Shown: piece after piece, positions 31,496 to 40,555 of the stretch | How the letters are laid out: every line of letters begins with the position of its first letter | Position numbering within the stretch: the stretch's first letter is position 1 | NCBI GenBank assembly: GCA_023425865.1 | Contig: JAFABV010000028.1 | Span: 62,001 to 126,000 of the forward strand | Length of the DNA: 64,000 nucleotides | Direction: 5' to 3' | Origin: Bacteroidota bacterium | GTDB lineage: Bacteria > Bacteroidota > Bacteroidia > Bacteroidales > Bacteroidaceae | Translations under genes and position numbers: made by a program | Notes under the pieces: model-generated | Seen by the model: the letters and a program-made list of their open reading frames with translations, nothing else | What the model was told of the DNA's origin: nothing | The model's database searches: none

Positions 31496-33326
31496 AAGCT
31501 ATTCTTCGTTGCTGTAGACTTTCCATCTCGCGCTGGCGTGCTGGCGATAGTTTGCCTGTGAGATACTGTTCGAAGAGTACTCCCGCGATGGGTACGGCGA
31601 AGTCAGCGCCAAAGCCACCGTTTTCCACATATACGGCAATGGCAATCTTGGGGTTGTCCATGGGTGCGAAGCCCATGAATACAGAGTGGTCATGTCCGCG
31701 GTTTTGTGCCGTACCGGTCTTGCCGCACACGGCAAAGGGCAGCGAGGCCAAATGTCGGCAGGTGCCACCGAGCACCGACGAGCGCATACCTGCTACGATG
31801 TAATCGTAAGCCCGGCGGGTGGCCCGTGTATAGTGTCGACGGCTGAAAGTCGTGTCAATCTCCCCTCCCTTGATACTCTTCACCACATGGGGGATATAGT
31901 AATAGCCACGGTTGGCGATGGTGGCACCAAGGTTGGCAATCTGCAGTGGAGTGAGGTTCACCTCACCCTGCCCAATGGAGATACTGATTACCGTAAGTCC
32001 GTTCCATGACCCCTTGTAGGCATTGTCATAGAAATTGGCGTTTGGTATGAGTCCTCGTTTCTCGCCTGGCAGGTCAACTCCAAGTTTGTAGCCGAATCCC
32101 ATGCTTACCATATAGTCTCGCCAGGTGTTCATGGCTTCATCCACATTCTTGTATTTTTGCCGGTTGCTCATCATGTAGTATAGTCCCCAGCAGAAATAGG
32201 CGTTGCACGAGGTGCTCAGGGCCGGAACAATAGACACCGGTGAGGCATGACCGTGACAGCCTACATGCAAGCCGCGATAATAGAAACCATGGTGGCAGGC
32301 GAAAGCGGTTTGCCCATTCACGATGCCCTCACTGAGAAATGTTAGTCCTTGCGAGGTCTTGAAGGTCGACCCCGGAGGATATTGTCCCATGATGGCGCGG
32401 TTGAGCAGTGGCTTCCATACGTTTTTCGAGAGGGCCCGGTGGGTCTTGCTGCGATTGCGCCCTTCGAGCAAGCGTGGGTCGTAAGAGGGCGATGACACCA
32501 TGCTCAGCACCTCGCCCGTCTGTGGGTCGATGGCCACGATAGCCCCTATCTTGCCCTCGAGCATCTTTTCGCCAAGCGCCTGCAGCTTGATGTCGATACC
32601 TAAGGTGAGGTCTTTGCCTGGTTTGGGCCTATGGTCAAACTTGCCGTTTTGATAAGACCCCTGTATCCGTCCATGAGCGTCACGCAGCAGAATCTTCACC
32701 CCTTTCTCTCCGCGCAGTTCCTTCTCATAGCTTCGCTCCACGCCCAGTTTACCTATGTAATCTCCCGCCTGATAGTAGTCGTCTTCGTCGATGTCGCTTT
32801 GCGATACTTCAGCCACATCGCCCAATACGTGCGCGCCGTAGGGATATTGATACTGACGGATGCTGCGTTTCTGCACATAGAACCCCGGAAATCTGAATAT
32901 CTTCTCTTGGAACACGCTGAAATCCTTGTCATCCACCTGCGTCATAAACAGCTGTTGGGTGAAGCGCGAATAGCCTGGGTTCTTGTTGCGATCCTTGATT
33001 TCGGCCATTCTCTGTATAAAATACTCCTTGTCGATACCCAGTGTGCGGCAGAAATCAAGCGTGTCTATATGTCCTTTGGCCTCATTCATTACGACCATGA
33101 TGTCGTATGAGGGCTGGTTGTAGACTAATAATTTTCCGTTGCGGTCACGAATGAGACCACGAGAAGGAAAGTCGATCTTTTTGAGGAAGGCGTTAGAGTC
33201 AGCGCTCTTGCGGTAGTCATCGCTGACCACCTGCAGGGCAAAGAGGCGTATGATATAGAGCACCACAATCAGGGTGGCTACCCCGCCAATCACGATTCTT
33301 CTATTTTCAAGATTGAAATCTTTCAT
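31476..33326 (-). CDS. mrdA: Penicillin-binding protein 2 (elongasome transpeptidase)
   Basis: 616 aa. N-terminal membrane anchor (RRIVIGGVATLIVVLYIIRLFAL, residues 9-31), dimerisation domain, then the class B PBP transpeptidase domain with S320-T-F-K323, SCN at 373-375 and K536-T-G-T. PSRGLIRDRNGKLLVYN near 54-70 is the usual N-terminal PBP2 motif. It crosslinks peptidoglycan made by RodA at the lateral wall. Located between mreD and rodA in the operon; target of beta-lactams such as mecillinam in other bacteria. Confidence 0.95.
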   Translation of the reverse strand: MKDFNLENRRIVIGGVATLIVVLYIIRLFALQVVSDDYRKSADSNAFLKKIDFPSRGLIRDRNGKLLVYNQPSYDIMVVMNEAKGHIDTLDFCRTLGIDKEYFIQRMAEIKDRNKNPGYSRFTQQLFMTQVDDKDFSVFQEKIFRFPGFYVQKRSIRQYQYPYGAHVLGDVAEVSQSDIDEDDYYQAGDYIGKLGVERSYEKELRGEKGVKILLRDAHGRIQGSYQNGKFDHRPKPGKDLTLGIDIKLQALGEKMLEGKIGAIVAIDPQTGEVLSMVSSPSYDPRLLEGRNRSKTHRALSKNVWKPLLNRAIMGQYPPGSTFKTSQGLTFLSEGIVNGQTAFACHHGFYYRGLHVGCHGHASPVSIVPALSTSCNAYFCWGLYYMMSNRQKYKNVDEAMNTWRDYMVSMGFGYKLGVDLPGEKRGLIPNANFYDNAYKGSWNGLTVISISIGQGEVNLTPLQIANLGATIANRGYYYIPHVVKSIKGGEIDTTFSRRHYTRATRRAYDYIVAGMRSSVLGGTCRHLASLPFAVCGKTGTAQNRGHDHSVFMGFAPMDNPKIAIAVYVENGGFGADFAVPIAGVLFEQYLTGKLSPARQREMESLQQRRIAYGSTNR

Positions 33327-33386
33327 CTGATCCTAAACATTCATAGTGCTTCGCTCCATGCTCCACGGTGCTTCAGAATCGCTTGG

Positions 33387-33887
33387 TCAATTCTTGCGCA
33401 GATTGTCAACCACTACGATCAGGACGACAGAGAGCAACATGCTGCCCGCAACGCTCAGTATCCACTGTAGCCAGTTGAAGAAGGTAAACGTCTCTACCGT
33501 GAAGAACACCACACAATAGATAAACGTGAGCAGAAGCGTATAGTATAAATAACGCATGAGCCCGAATGTGAAGATAGAGGGCTGTATGTCTTCGTCACTC
33601 TCGCGTTGCATGAAGAGTTCGAGCACGTAGGGCTGCAGCAGGGCGAGCAGCGTCATCGACGTAGCCGCTACGCCGGGTGTATTTGAGAAAATGTCAACGC
33701 TCAGTCCCATGATAAAGCTCCATACCAACAGCGCCCATTTGGGATAGTTGCGCTTGAAACTGCTCACAAAGTAGATATAAAGCAGTGGCGTGGCATAGCC
33801 AAAGAGGTGTATATGGTTTAACACCAGTGCCTGTGCCAGCAGCAGAATGATAAAGAGCCATAGCCGTTTCAGCAAGTCAATGTTCAT
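33387..33887 (-). CDS. mreD: Rod-shape-determining protein MreD
   Basis: 166 aa, very hydrophobic with about five or six membrane helices (WLFIILLLAQALVLNHIHLFG, WALLVWSFIMGLSVDIFSNTPGVAATSMTLLALLQPYVLELF, and so on). The segment GLSVDIFSNTPGV corresponds to the conserved MreD motif. It works with MreC to link cytoplasmic MreB filaments to the cell-wall enzymes. It starts 8 nt after the mreC stop. Confidence 0.9.
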   Translation of the reverse strand: MNIDLLKRLWLFIILLLAQALVLNHIHLFGYATPLLYIYFVSSFKRNYPKWALLVWSFIMGLSVDIFSNTPGVAATSMTLLALLQPYVLELFMQRESDEDIQPSIFTFGLMRYLYYTLLLTFIYCVVFFTVETFTFFNWLQWILSVAGSMLLSVVLIVVVDNLRKN

Positions 33888-33895
33888 GTCAGCTT

Positions 33896-34762
33896 CTATT
33901 TGTCATCCTTGGTTTTGAGAGAGTCTTGTGCCGCCCTGAGCACTTCCAGCTGTTTGAGCATGGGACGGTTGTCGATGACACACACGTCGCGCAGCTTGGC
34001 AAAATCGGTCGAGAGGTTGATTTGTAGGCGATAGGATACTCCGTCGGGCGAGTTATACACGTGTCTGATTCTGCCCACGGTAATTCCTGGAGGGAAGATA
34101 GACGAGAAACCGCTGGTTTCCACCCAGTCAAAGAGCTTGAAGTGGGCATGGCGCGGAACGTCATCCATATAGGCCACACGAGAGTCGCCGCCCTCCCAAT
34201 GCAGATACCCAAAATACCCCCTTCCCCTGATTTTGCAGCTGACGCTGGAAGACAGGTTGAGCAGCGGTATCACCACTGAGTAGTGGGGGGCCACCATGTA
34301 AACCACGCCCACCACACCATTGCCGCTGGCTACACCCATATCCTGGCGTACGCCATCGGCACTGCCTTTGTCTATGGTGATGAGGTTGTTGTGGCTTTTG
34401 ACGCTGTTGCTCACCACCTTGGCAGGGATGAGCTTGTAGTCCTTAAGCAGTTCCAGTTGGCTGCGTTGCATCCAGGTAGAGTCGTGGGTGACGTCAGTGA
34501 GTCGTTCAGCGAGCGCTTTGACTTGTTGTTCGAGATACAGGTTGCGCTGGGTGAGCTCTTGGTTGACTTTCGACATCGAGAAGAAAGACTCTACCTCAGA
34601 CTCCCATCCCAATAATCGGCCCGATACGGCGTTGGCTGATGAGAACCATACGCTGCCTTGGTAGCTGTTGTACTGAAACAGCAGCACCAATCCGATCACT
34701 TCGAGGATCAGAAAGACAAACCAATGGTTGTATTTTGAGAGAAACTCAAGAAGGTTGCGCAT
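33896..34762 (-). CDS. mreC: Rod-shape-determining protein MreC
   Basis: 288 aa from the ATG at 34762 (MRNLLEFLSKYNHWFVFLILEVIGLVLLFQYN). A longer frame exists but the usual MreC N-terminus begins here. One membrane helix (12-30), a coiled coil (VESFFSMSKVNQELTQRNLYLEQQVKALAERLTD, about 55-95), and two periplasmic beta domains with ITIDKGSADGVRQDMGVASGNGVVGVVYMV and VETSGFSSIFPPGITVGRI. It scaffolds PBP2/RodA in the periplasm. Operon position between mreB and mreD. Confidence 0.93.
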   Translation of the reverse strand: MRNLLEFLSKYNHWFVFLILEVIGLVLLFQYNSYQGSVWFSSANAVSGRLLGWESEVESFFSMSKVNQELTQRNLYLEQQVKALAERLTDVTHDSTWMQRSQLELLKDYKLIPAKVVSNSVKSHNNLITIDKGSADGVRQDMGVASGNGVVGVVYMVAPHYSVVIPLLNLSSSVSCKIRGRGYFGYLHWEGGDSRVAYMDDVPRHAHFKLFDWVETSGFSSIFPPGITVGRIRHVYNSPDGVSYRLQINLSTDFAKLRDVCVIDNRPMLKQLEVLRAAQDSLKTKDDK

Positions 34763-34902
34763 GGGTGGCTTGATACAAAGTATATAGATGACACAAGGCA
34801 TCGCACGCTGTGTCTTCGACTTGGTGATAGTCAGCTGCTGCCGTCATGCCAAGTTCCAGATGAGCAGTGTGCGATGCCCGTGTGTCCATACCCCCTGACG
34901 GG

Positions 34903-35925
34903 TTATCGCATGAGGAATGAGAATCGGTTGACGTTCTTCAATGCTATGCCGGCTCCCTTGGCCACGCTGTGCAGTGGGTCGTCGGCAATGTGGAACGGAA
35001 TGTTGATTTTGTCTTGCAGGCGCTTGTCGAGACCGCGAAGCAGCGCGCCGCCGCCAGTGAGGTAAATGCCGTTCTTCACAATGTCGGCATACAGCTCGGG
35101 TGGAGTGGCCTCAAGGGCTGAGAGTACAGCGTTCTCTATCTTGGCCACGGTCTTGTCTAAGCAGTGGGCAATCTCCTGATAGCATACGGGAACCTCCATG
35201 GGGAGTGCTGTGATACGGTTGGGGCCATGTACCACATAGTCTTCGGGTGCCTCGTCACCAAGGTCGGTGAGTGCTGAGCCCACGTGAATCTTGATACGTT
35301 CAGCCATACGCTCAGACACTTTCACGTTATGCTGTCGGCTCATATATTCCTGAATGTCGGCCGTGAGGTCGTCGCCAGCGATGCGTATCGAGTTGTTGCT
35401 CACGATGCCGCCTAATGAGATGACCGCAATCTCGGTAGAGCCACCGCCAATGTCAACGATCATATTTCCCTCTGGCGCCTCCACATCGATGCCGATACCA
35501 ATGGCTGCGGCCATGGGCTCAAAGATGAGATAAACGTCGCGCCCTTCAGCGTGCTCAGCGGAGTCGCGCACGGCGCGCAACTCTACCTCGGTAGAGCCCG
35601 AAGGAACGCCGATCACCATGCGGAGTGAAGGAGAGATGAGGTGCGACCCCTTGTGTACCATCTTGATGAGTCCGCGCATCATCTGCTCACATGCCGTGAA
35701 GTCGGCAATGACACCGTCGCGCAGTGGGCGGATGGTTCGGATGTTGTCGTGGGTCTTCTCGTACATCATCTTGGCCTTCTCACCCACGGCAATCATTTTG
35801 TCTGTACGACGGTCGAGAGCTACTACCGAGGGTTCGTCCACCACAATCTTGTCATCACTGATGATGATGGTGTTGGCAGTGCCCAGGTCCATCGCAATTT
35901 CCTGGATAAAAGAAAAAAATCCCAT
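34903..35925 (-). CDS. mreB: Actin-like cell-shape protein MreB
   Basis: 340 aa. Actin-fold ATPase: MDLGTANTIIISDDKIVVDEPSVVALD (phosphate 1), GVIADFTACEQMMRG, EPMAAAIGIGIDVEAPEGNMIVDIGGGSTEIAVISLGGIV (phosphate 2), YLTGGGALLRGLDKRL (adenosine motif). It polymerises under the inner membrane and steers MreCD-PBP2-RodA. A 140-bp gap separates it from mreC and 43 bp from the purH-like gene upstream; all run in the same direction. Confidence 0.96.
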   Translation of the reverse strand: MGFFSFIQEIAMDLGTANTIIISDDKIVVDEPSVVALDRRTDKMIAVGEKAKMMYEKTHDNIRTIRPLRDGVIADFTACEQMMRGLIKMVHKGSHLISPSLRMVIGVPSGSTEVELRAVRDSAEHAEGRDVYLIFEPMAAAIGIGIDVEAPEGNMIVDIGGGSTEIAVISLGGIVSNNSIRIAGDDLTADIQEYMSRQHNVKVSERMAERIKIHVGSALTDLGDEAPEDYVVHGPNRITALPMEVPVCYQEIAHCLDKTVAKIENAVLSALEATPPELYADIVKNGIYLTGGGALLRGLDKRLQDKINIPFHIADDPLHSVAKGAGIALKNVNRFSFLMR

Positions 35926-35968
35926 ATCAATATCTTGGTATTATGCCCGCGTGCTGCGCAAGGCGTTT

Positions 35969-36568
35969 TTACTTATTGCTTGCAAACCAGTTGTGAATGG
36001 CTGTGTCGTAATGGCTGCTTACGCCAAAGGCACGTTCGGCCAGCATCTTGCGGTCTTCGATGTCGGTGCAGGCTCCTTTCCGGTTGAGTATGTCAAGCAG
36101 TACGCCATACTCTGCTTTGCTGGGAACAATAACCACATCCTTGAAGTTCTTGGCACCGGCTCGGATGAGTGATATGCCGCCAATGTCTATTTTCTCAATG
36201 ATGTCTTGCTCTGATGCTCCTGCAGCCACTGTCTGCTCGAAAGGATAAAGGTCTACGATGACCAGGTCGATCGAAGGAATCTCATACTCCTGCATCTGTT
36301 GCTGGTCGCCTGCATGGTCGCGGCGAGCGAGGATACCACCAAAGATTTTGGGGTGCAGTGTCTTGACTCTTCCCCCGAGGATTGAGGGATAAGTGGTTAC
36401 TTCTTCTACTTTCTGGCAGTCGTATCCTAAGCTTTCGATAAACTCCTGTGTGCCTCCGGTGCTCAAAAACTTAACTCCCTCAGCATTTAGTTTGGCCAAG
36501 AGTTCCTCCAAGCCATCTTTGTGAAAAACTGAGACGAGCGCAGTCTTTAGTTGTTTTGTTTCAGCCAT
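35969..36568 (-). CDS. purH: IMP cyclohydrolase domain of PurH, stand-alone
   Basis: 199 aa, whereas bifunctional PurH is around 500-530 aa. Only the N-terminal MGS-like IMP cyclohydrolase domain is present (ALVSVFHKDGLEELLAKLNAEGVKFLSTGGTQEFIE, ILGGRVKTLHPKIFGGILARRD, IDLVIVDLYPFEQTV, IDIGGISLIRAGAKNF). It ends cleanly with SNK after the domain. The AICAR transformylase part is missing here and 43 nt later mreB begins. It would catalyse the last step, FAICAR to IMP; the formyltransferase must be elsewhere or carried by another enzyme. First gene of the mre operon. Confidence 0.85.
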   Translation of the reverse strand: MAETKQLKTALVSVFHKDGLEELLAKLNAEGVKFLSTGGTQEFIESLGYDCQKVEEVTTYPSILGGRVKTLHPKIFGGILARRDHAGDQQQMQEYEIPSIDLVIVDLYPFEQTVAAGASEQDIIEKIDIGGISLIRAGAKNFKDVVIVPSKAEYGVLLDILNRKGACTDIEDRKMLAERAFGVSSHYDTAIHNWFASNK

Positions 36569-36597
36569 ATTCTCCTGTACGTTTATGATAAGATGTG

Positions 36598-36605
36598 CAA
36601 AGTTA
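36598..36605 (-). promoter_or_regulatory. -7 box (TAACTTTG) of the purH-mre-mrdA-rodA operon
   Basis: Minus strand TAACTTTG, 29 nt before the purH-like ATG, with GGAGAAT just ahead of the start codon. Confidence 0.6.
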
Positions 36606-36843
36606 CTAATTTTTAGACAACTACTTGTGGGTTTATCATTATTTTACATTCTTTGCGCCACAAAAATGATGCAGGCTAAGCAGGAGAAAGTGTAGGGGAG
36701 TGTTGCCGCATGGTGGCTTGGATGGTGCGCGGGGGCTGTTGAGGTGTGCTGACAACGGCGAGGTGGCTGGGAAGCAACGCCCTTTTCGTATTCATTCAAG
36801 GGGCGTAATCCGCGTACTTCTATGCTGGACGGTGTGATATTTC

Positions 36844-36955
36844 AATATAGAAACATCCGATGGTTTTATATAGAAACATCCGATGGTTTTATATAGAATC
36901 ATCCGATGGTTTTATATAGAATCATCTGGTGGTTTCATATAGAACCATTCAGCGT
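36844..36955. repeat. 23-bp repeat array, copy 2
   Basis: Five units at 36854, 36877, 36900, 36923 and 36946, exactly 23 bp apart, of the form CATCCGATGGTTTTATATAGAAN. Each centre is palindromic (CATC-C-GATG). A 10-bp inverted repeat CAGCGTTGGG/CCCAACGCTG (36950-36959, 36976-36985) follows. The 110-bp leader found at the other two loci is not recognisable here. The rest of 36606-37131 shows no gene. Confidence 0.75.
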
Positions 36956-37131
36956 TGGGTGGCTTCTGGTGATAGCCCAACGCTGTAATGGGATGATGAT
37001 GAGGCTCTTTCGGTTGATTAAAAGTTGTCGAATGGCCTGTCGTGGCAATGGGTTGCTTGGATAAAAAATCTCTCCCTGCCGCATTGTGCACGATGCGGAG
37101 GGAGAGTAGGTTGGATGGGGTAGGCTGGCGA

Positions 37132-38628
37132 TCAGTGCCGGTCAACGTTGTGTAGAACGTCTTTCCATTGTGCGTAAGCATCCAGATAGGCTGCCCGGTT
37201 TTTGCTGTCGGGTTCAATGACCGCGAGTTGCTTTAAGGTGGCAAACGCCTCGTTGTGGTCTTTGTAGATGCCGCAGCCCATGCCCGCTCCCTTGGCCGCT
37301 CCCACGCTACCGTCGGTTTCGTAGAGCTTGATGGTGGCTCCACTTACCCCAGCCAGCGTGTCGCGGAAGAGTGGGCTAAGAAACATGTTGGCTCGCCCGG
37401 CATGTATTGTTGTGATGTCCATACCCATTTGCTGCATGACCTCCATGCCATAGCAGAATGAGAAGACGATACCTTCTTGTGCGGCGCGTACCACGTGGGC
37501 CCGGTTGTGCTTGTTAAAACTGAGCCCATGAATGCTGCAATCGGTGTCTCGGTTCTCAAGCACGCGCTCTGCGCCATTGCCAAATGGTATGATGGTCACA
37601 CCCTCACTGCCGATGGGCACGGTGGCGGCCAGGTTGTTCATCTCTGCGTAACTAAGTTCGGGGGTAATGTTACGATGTATCCATGCGTTCAAGATGCCGG
37701 TGCCGTTAATGCAGAGCAATACGCCTAAGCGGTCGGTATCGGGAGTGTAGTTGACGTGCGCAAAGGTGTTGACCCTGCTTTTGGGGTCGTAACCCACCTC
37801 GCCGAGCACCCCATATACTACCCCCGAGGTGCCGGCCGTAGAGGCTATTTCTCCGGGGTTGAATACGTTGAGGCTCAGTGCGTTGTTGGGCTGGTCGCCG
37901 GATCGGTATGAGATAGGGGTTCCGGCCTTGAGTCCCAGCTCATTGGCGGCAGCCTCGCTCACCTGACTCTGCACGGCGAAGGTGGGCACAATGTCGGGGA
38001 GTATGCTGGCTGGGAAATCGTAATAGTCGAGCAGAAACTGAGCGGGCTTCTTGTCGACAAAATCCCAAAAAATGCCTTCACTCAGCCCACTGATGGTCGT
38101 ATTGATTTCGCCACTAAGCTTCATGGCCAGATAGTCGCCAGGAAGCATAATCTTGTAGATGCGTTGGAACGTGTCGGGTTCGTTCTCCTTCACCCATGCC
38201 AACTTGGCGGCGGTGAAGTTTCCGGGCGAGTTCAACAGGTGACTCAGGCATCGGTCGGCGGTGAGGTCGGCAAAGGCGCGGTCACCATAGGGCACGGCGC
38301 GGGAGTCGCACCAAATGATGGAATCGCGCAAGACGTTGTGGTCGCGATCCACACATACCAGTCCGTGCATCTGGTAAGAAATGCCTATAGCGCGTATGTC
38401 GTCGCCGGTGGCGCCTGTCTCTGCCATTATTTTCCGGAGTGACAGTTTGGCGTTCTCCCACCACATCTGTGGGTCTTGCTCGGCCCATCCGGCTTTAACG
38501 GCCTTGATCGGAGCTTCGTGGTCGGGAAAGAACGCCGTAGCGGCAATCGCGCCACTGTCGGCGTCGACAAGAGAGGCTTTAACAGAGCTGGAACCTACGT
38601 CGAAGCCTAAGAGATACTGTTTGTTCAT
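37132..38628 (-). CDS. xylB: Xylulokinase (FGGY carbohydrate kinase)
   Basis: 498 aa from the ATG at 38628 (MNKQYLLGFDVGSSSVKASLVDADSG); the longer frame has no kinase homology upstream. FGGY features: N-terminal DVGSSSVKA phosphate motif, GISYQMHGLVCVD, WCDSRAV, SGDQPNNALSLNVFNPGEIASTAGTSGVVYG (FGGY signature region), and C-terminal YETDGSVGAAKGAGMGCGIY. Likely phosphorylates D-xylulose; no xylA or transporter gene is adjacent, so another pentulose or hexulose cannot be excluded. A -7 box TATCTTTG lies 32 nt upstream. Confidence 0.88.
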   Translation of the reverse strand: MNKQYLLGFDVGSSSVKASLVDADSGAIAATAFFPDHEAPIKAVKAGWAEQDPQMWWENAKLSLRKIMAETGATGDDIRAIGISYQMHGLVCVDRDHNVLRDSIIWCDSRAVPYGDRAFADLTADRCLSHLLNSPGNFTAAKLAWVKENEPDTFQRIYKIMLPGDYLAMKLSGEINTTISGLSEGIFWDFVDKKPAQFLLDYYDFPASILPDIVPTFAVQSQVSEAAANELGLKAGTPISYRSGDQPNNALSLNVFNPGEIASTAGTSGVVYGVLGEVGYDPKSRVNTFAHVNYTPDTDRLGVLLCINGTGILNAWIHRNITPELSYAEMNNLAATVPIGSEGVTIIPFGNGAERVLENRDTDCSIHGLSFNKHNRAHVVRAAQEGIVFSFCYGMEVMQQMGMDITTIHAGRANMFLSPLFRDTLAGVSGATIKLYETDGSVGAAKGAGMGCGIYKDHNEAFATLKQLAVIEPDSKNRAAYLDAYAQWKDVLHNVDRH

Positions 38629-38659
38629 TGCGGAGTCAAGATTGATTCGTTTGATAGCA

Positions 38660-38667
38660 CAAAGATA
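38660..38667 (-). promoter_or_regulatory. -7 box (TATCTTTG) of the xylulokinase gene
   Basis: Minus strand TATCTTTG, 32 nt before the start codon, matching TAnnTTTG. Confidence 0.55.
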
Positions 38668-39220
38668 ACGTTTTACTGATAAAAGGTATTGTTTTTTGAT
38701 AGTTTTAACGGAGTAGATGTACGTTTTGCACAAAAAATCTGACCTATGGTCTCCGTGACGCGCGGTATCATCAGGATAATTCATTCTAATAATGGTAAGG
38801 AAGATATCAGCTATGGGAAATTAAATGTTAAGGTAAAATCAATTATACGATGTCTTTTTTGTGCGATAATCTTCTGCTATGTTTGGAGGACTGCTTGTCT
38901 TATATTATTAAAATAGGTGTAGTAGGGTATGTGCTGAAGTGATGGCTTAGCGGGTTAATTGTTTACTGACGTGCGACTTGTGCTCAACGGCGAAGAAGTG
39001 CGGTTGGGCTGGTTCCAAATTGCATGTTCACGATGTGTGATGCTATGCGCGTTATGCTTGGTTTAGCTTTTTCATTGGAGTTCATATTCTTGAGGGGCGT
39101 CAATTTTCAGCCATTTGTGTACATTTTTTGTGAAATATATTTGGATGTATGAAAGTTTTTTTGTTATTTTGCAACCGAAAATACAGATAGTTCAAATAAT
39201 CATTAATAATTCTAGAGAGT
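38668..39220. other. Long intergenic region between divergent xylB and ompA-like genes
   Basis: No supported ORF or repeat. The last 100 bp, rich in T with TTATTTTGC near 39160, probably carry the promoter of the porin gene, but no clean TAnnTTTG is visible. Confidence 0.4.
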
Positions 39221-40330
39221 ATGAAGAAGTTATTTGCTTTGATGGCTGCAGCTTTGGTAGCCGCTTCTGCTTCTGCACAGACTGTGACAGAGAGCAAGAC
39301 ATTTGACAATTTTTACATTGGTATAAATGGTGGTGTTGCCACCAAGACAACTGGCCACGCTTGGCTGAAGGGTCTGAATCCTAACGCTGGTCTCCGTATC
39401 GGTCGTTACTTCACTCCGGTATTCGGTCTGGCAGTTGAGAGCAACGCTTATTTCTCTAACAAGCCTTGGAATAGTGTTGGTACTACTGTTCGTGCCTTGA
39501 ACACAAGCTTGCTGGGTACTGTGAACCTGAGCAACTGGTTCGGCGGCTACAAGGGTGAGCCTCGTGCTTTCGAAGTTAGCGCACTCTATGGTCTCGGTTG
39601 GGGTCACATCTTTGGTAACAAGTACATCGGCGCCGACTACAATCAGCCCGATCAGGCCAAGAACTATGCCCTTGGCGTGACGAATATCTCAAAGACAAAC
39701 TCCCTGACTTCTAAGGCTGCCATCGACTTCGCTTTCAACCTCGGTGAGAAGAAGGCTTGGCAGGTATACATTGAGCCCGCTATCATCTGGGGTCTCGATG
39801 GTTTTGGTTATGAGGGTATTGAGTACAACATCAACAAGTCTTTCGTTCAGTTGAACGCTGGCGTTGTTTATAAGTTCAAGAACTCTAACGGCACTCACAA
39901 CTTCACGATTGCACAGCTTCGCGACCAGGCTGAAATCGATGGTCTGAACGCTACAATCAACGACCTCCGCAACGAACTGGCCAAGAAGCCGAAGGAAGTG
40001 ATCAAGGAGGTGGTGAAGGAAGCTCCTGCTGTACAGCCTCAGGTTGTTAAGGTTGAGAACCTCGTGTTCGTAACCTTCGCTCAGGGCAAGTCTGTTCTCA
40101 CCAAGGATGCTAAGAAGGCTCTCGACGGCGTGAAGGCTGGCAAGCACGTACAGATTGTAGGTACCGCTTCACCTGAGGGTTCAAAGGAACTGAACGACCG
40201 TCTGTCTCAGGCTCGTGCTGACGAGGTGGCTAAGTACCTCCAGGCTAAGGGCGTAGTTGTTGACGAGGCTACTGGTAAGGGTGTTCAGGGTACTACCTCT
40301 AACCGTCTGGCTGTAGTTTACGTGAAGTAA
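39221..40330 (+). CDS. OmpA-family outer-membrane protein
   Basis: 369 aa. Signal peptide MKKLFALMAAALVAASASAQ. An N-terminal eight-strand-type beta-barrel region (about 25-225: FYIGINGGVATKT, FGLAVESNAYF, LGWGHIFGNKYIG, FVQLNAGVVYKF), a coiled/Pro linker (LNATINDLRNELAKKPKEVIKEVVKEAP), and the peptidoglycan-binding OmpA domain (VFVTFAQGKSVLTKDAKKALDGVKAG, IVGTASPEGSKELNDRLSQARADEVAKYL). Codons are strongly biased (CTC, CGT, GGT, AAG), unlike neighbours, suggesting an abundant protein. It anchors the outer membrane to the wall. Single gene with its own terminator. Confidence 0.93.
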   Translation: MKKLFALMAAALVAASASAQTVTESKTFDNFYIGINGGVATKTTGHAWLKGLNPNAGLRIGRYFTPVFGLAVESNAYFSNKPWNSVGTTVRALNTSLLGTVNLSNWFGGYKGEPRAFEVSALYGLGWGHIFGNKYIGADYNQPDQAKNYALGVTNISKTNSLTSKAAIDFAFNLGEKKAWQVYIEPAIIWGLDGFGYEGIEYNINKSFVQLNAGVVYKFKNSNGTHNFTIAQLRDQAEIDGLNATINDLRNELAKKPKEVIKEVVKEAPAVQPQVVKVENLVFVTFAQGKSVLTKDAKKALDGVKAGKHVQIVGTASPEGSKELNDRLSQARADEVAKYLQAKGVVVDEATGKGVQGTTSNRLAVVYVK

Positions 40331-40350
40331 TACAACCCATCATCATAATT

Positions 40351-40386
40351 ATCCCGCTGTCCACTTGGATGGCGGGATTTTTTTTG
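40351..40386 (+). terminator. Terminator of the OmpA-family gene
   Basis: ATCCCGC (40351-40357) pairs with GCGGGAT (40372-40378), with a further imperfect inner stem, followed by a run of T. Confidence 0.8.
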
Positions 40387-40501
40387 TACCCTTGCGGGTA
40401 ACAATTTGTTATGGCAAAGGCCATCTTGTTTTAGATTATAATAATTTTGTCGTTGCTTCTTACGAATTGTGGACAAAAGCTAAATTATTACCGATAATTT
40501 G

Positions 40502-40531
40502 TTTGTGTTAGAACAAAATTGCGTAACTTTG
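40502..40531 (+). promoter_or_regulatory. Promoter of the ilvD operon (TTTG / TAACTTTG)
   Basis: TTTG at 40502-40505 and TAACTTTG at 40524-40531, 18 bp apart, close to the -33/-7 arrangement of the primary sigma factor in Bacteroidetes. The leader to the ilvD ATG would be short, about 20 nt. Confidence 0.65.
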
Positions 40532-40555
40532 CATGAAAAACATATATATAGCGTT

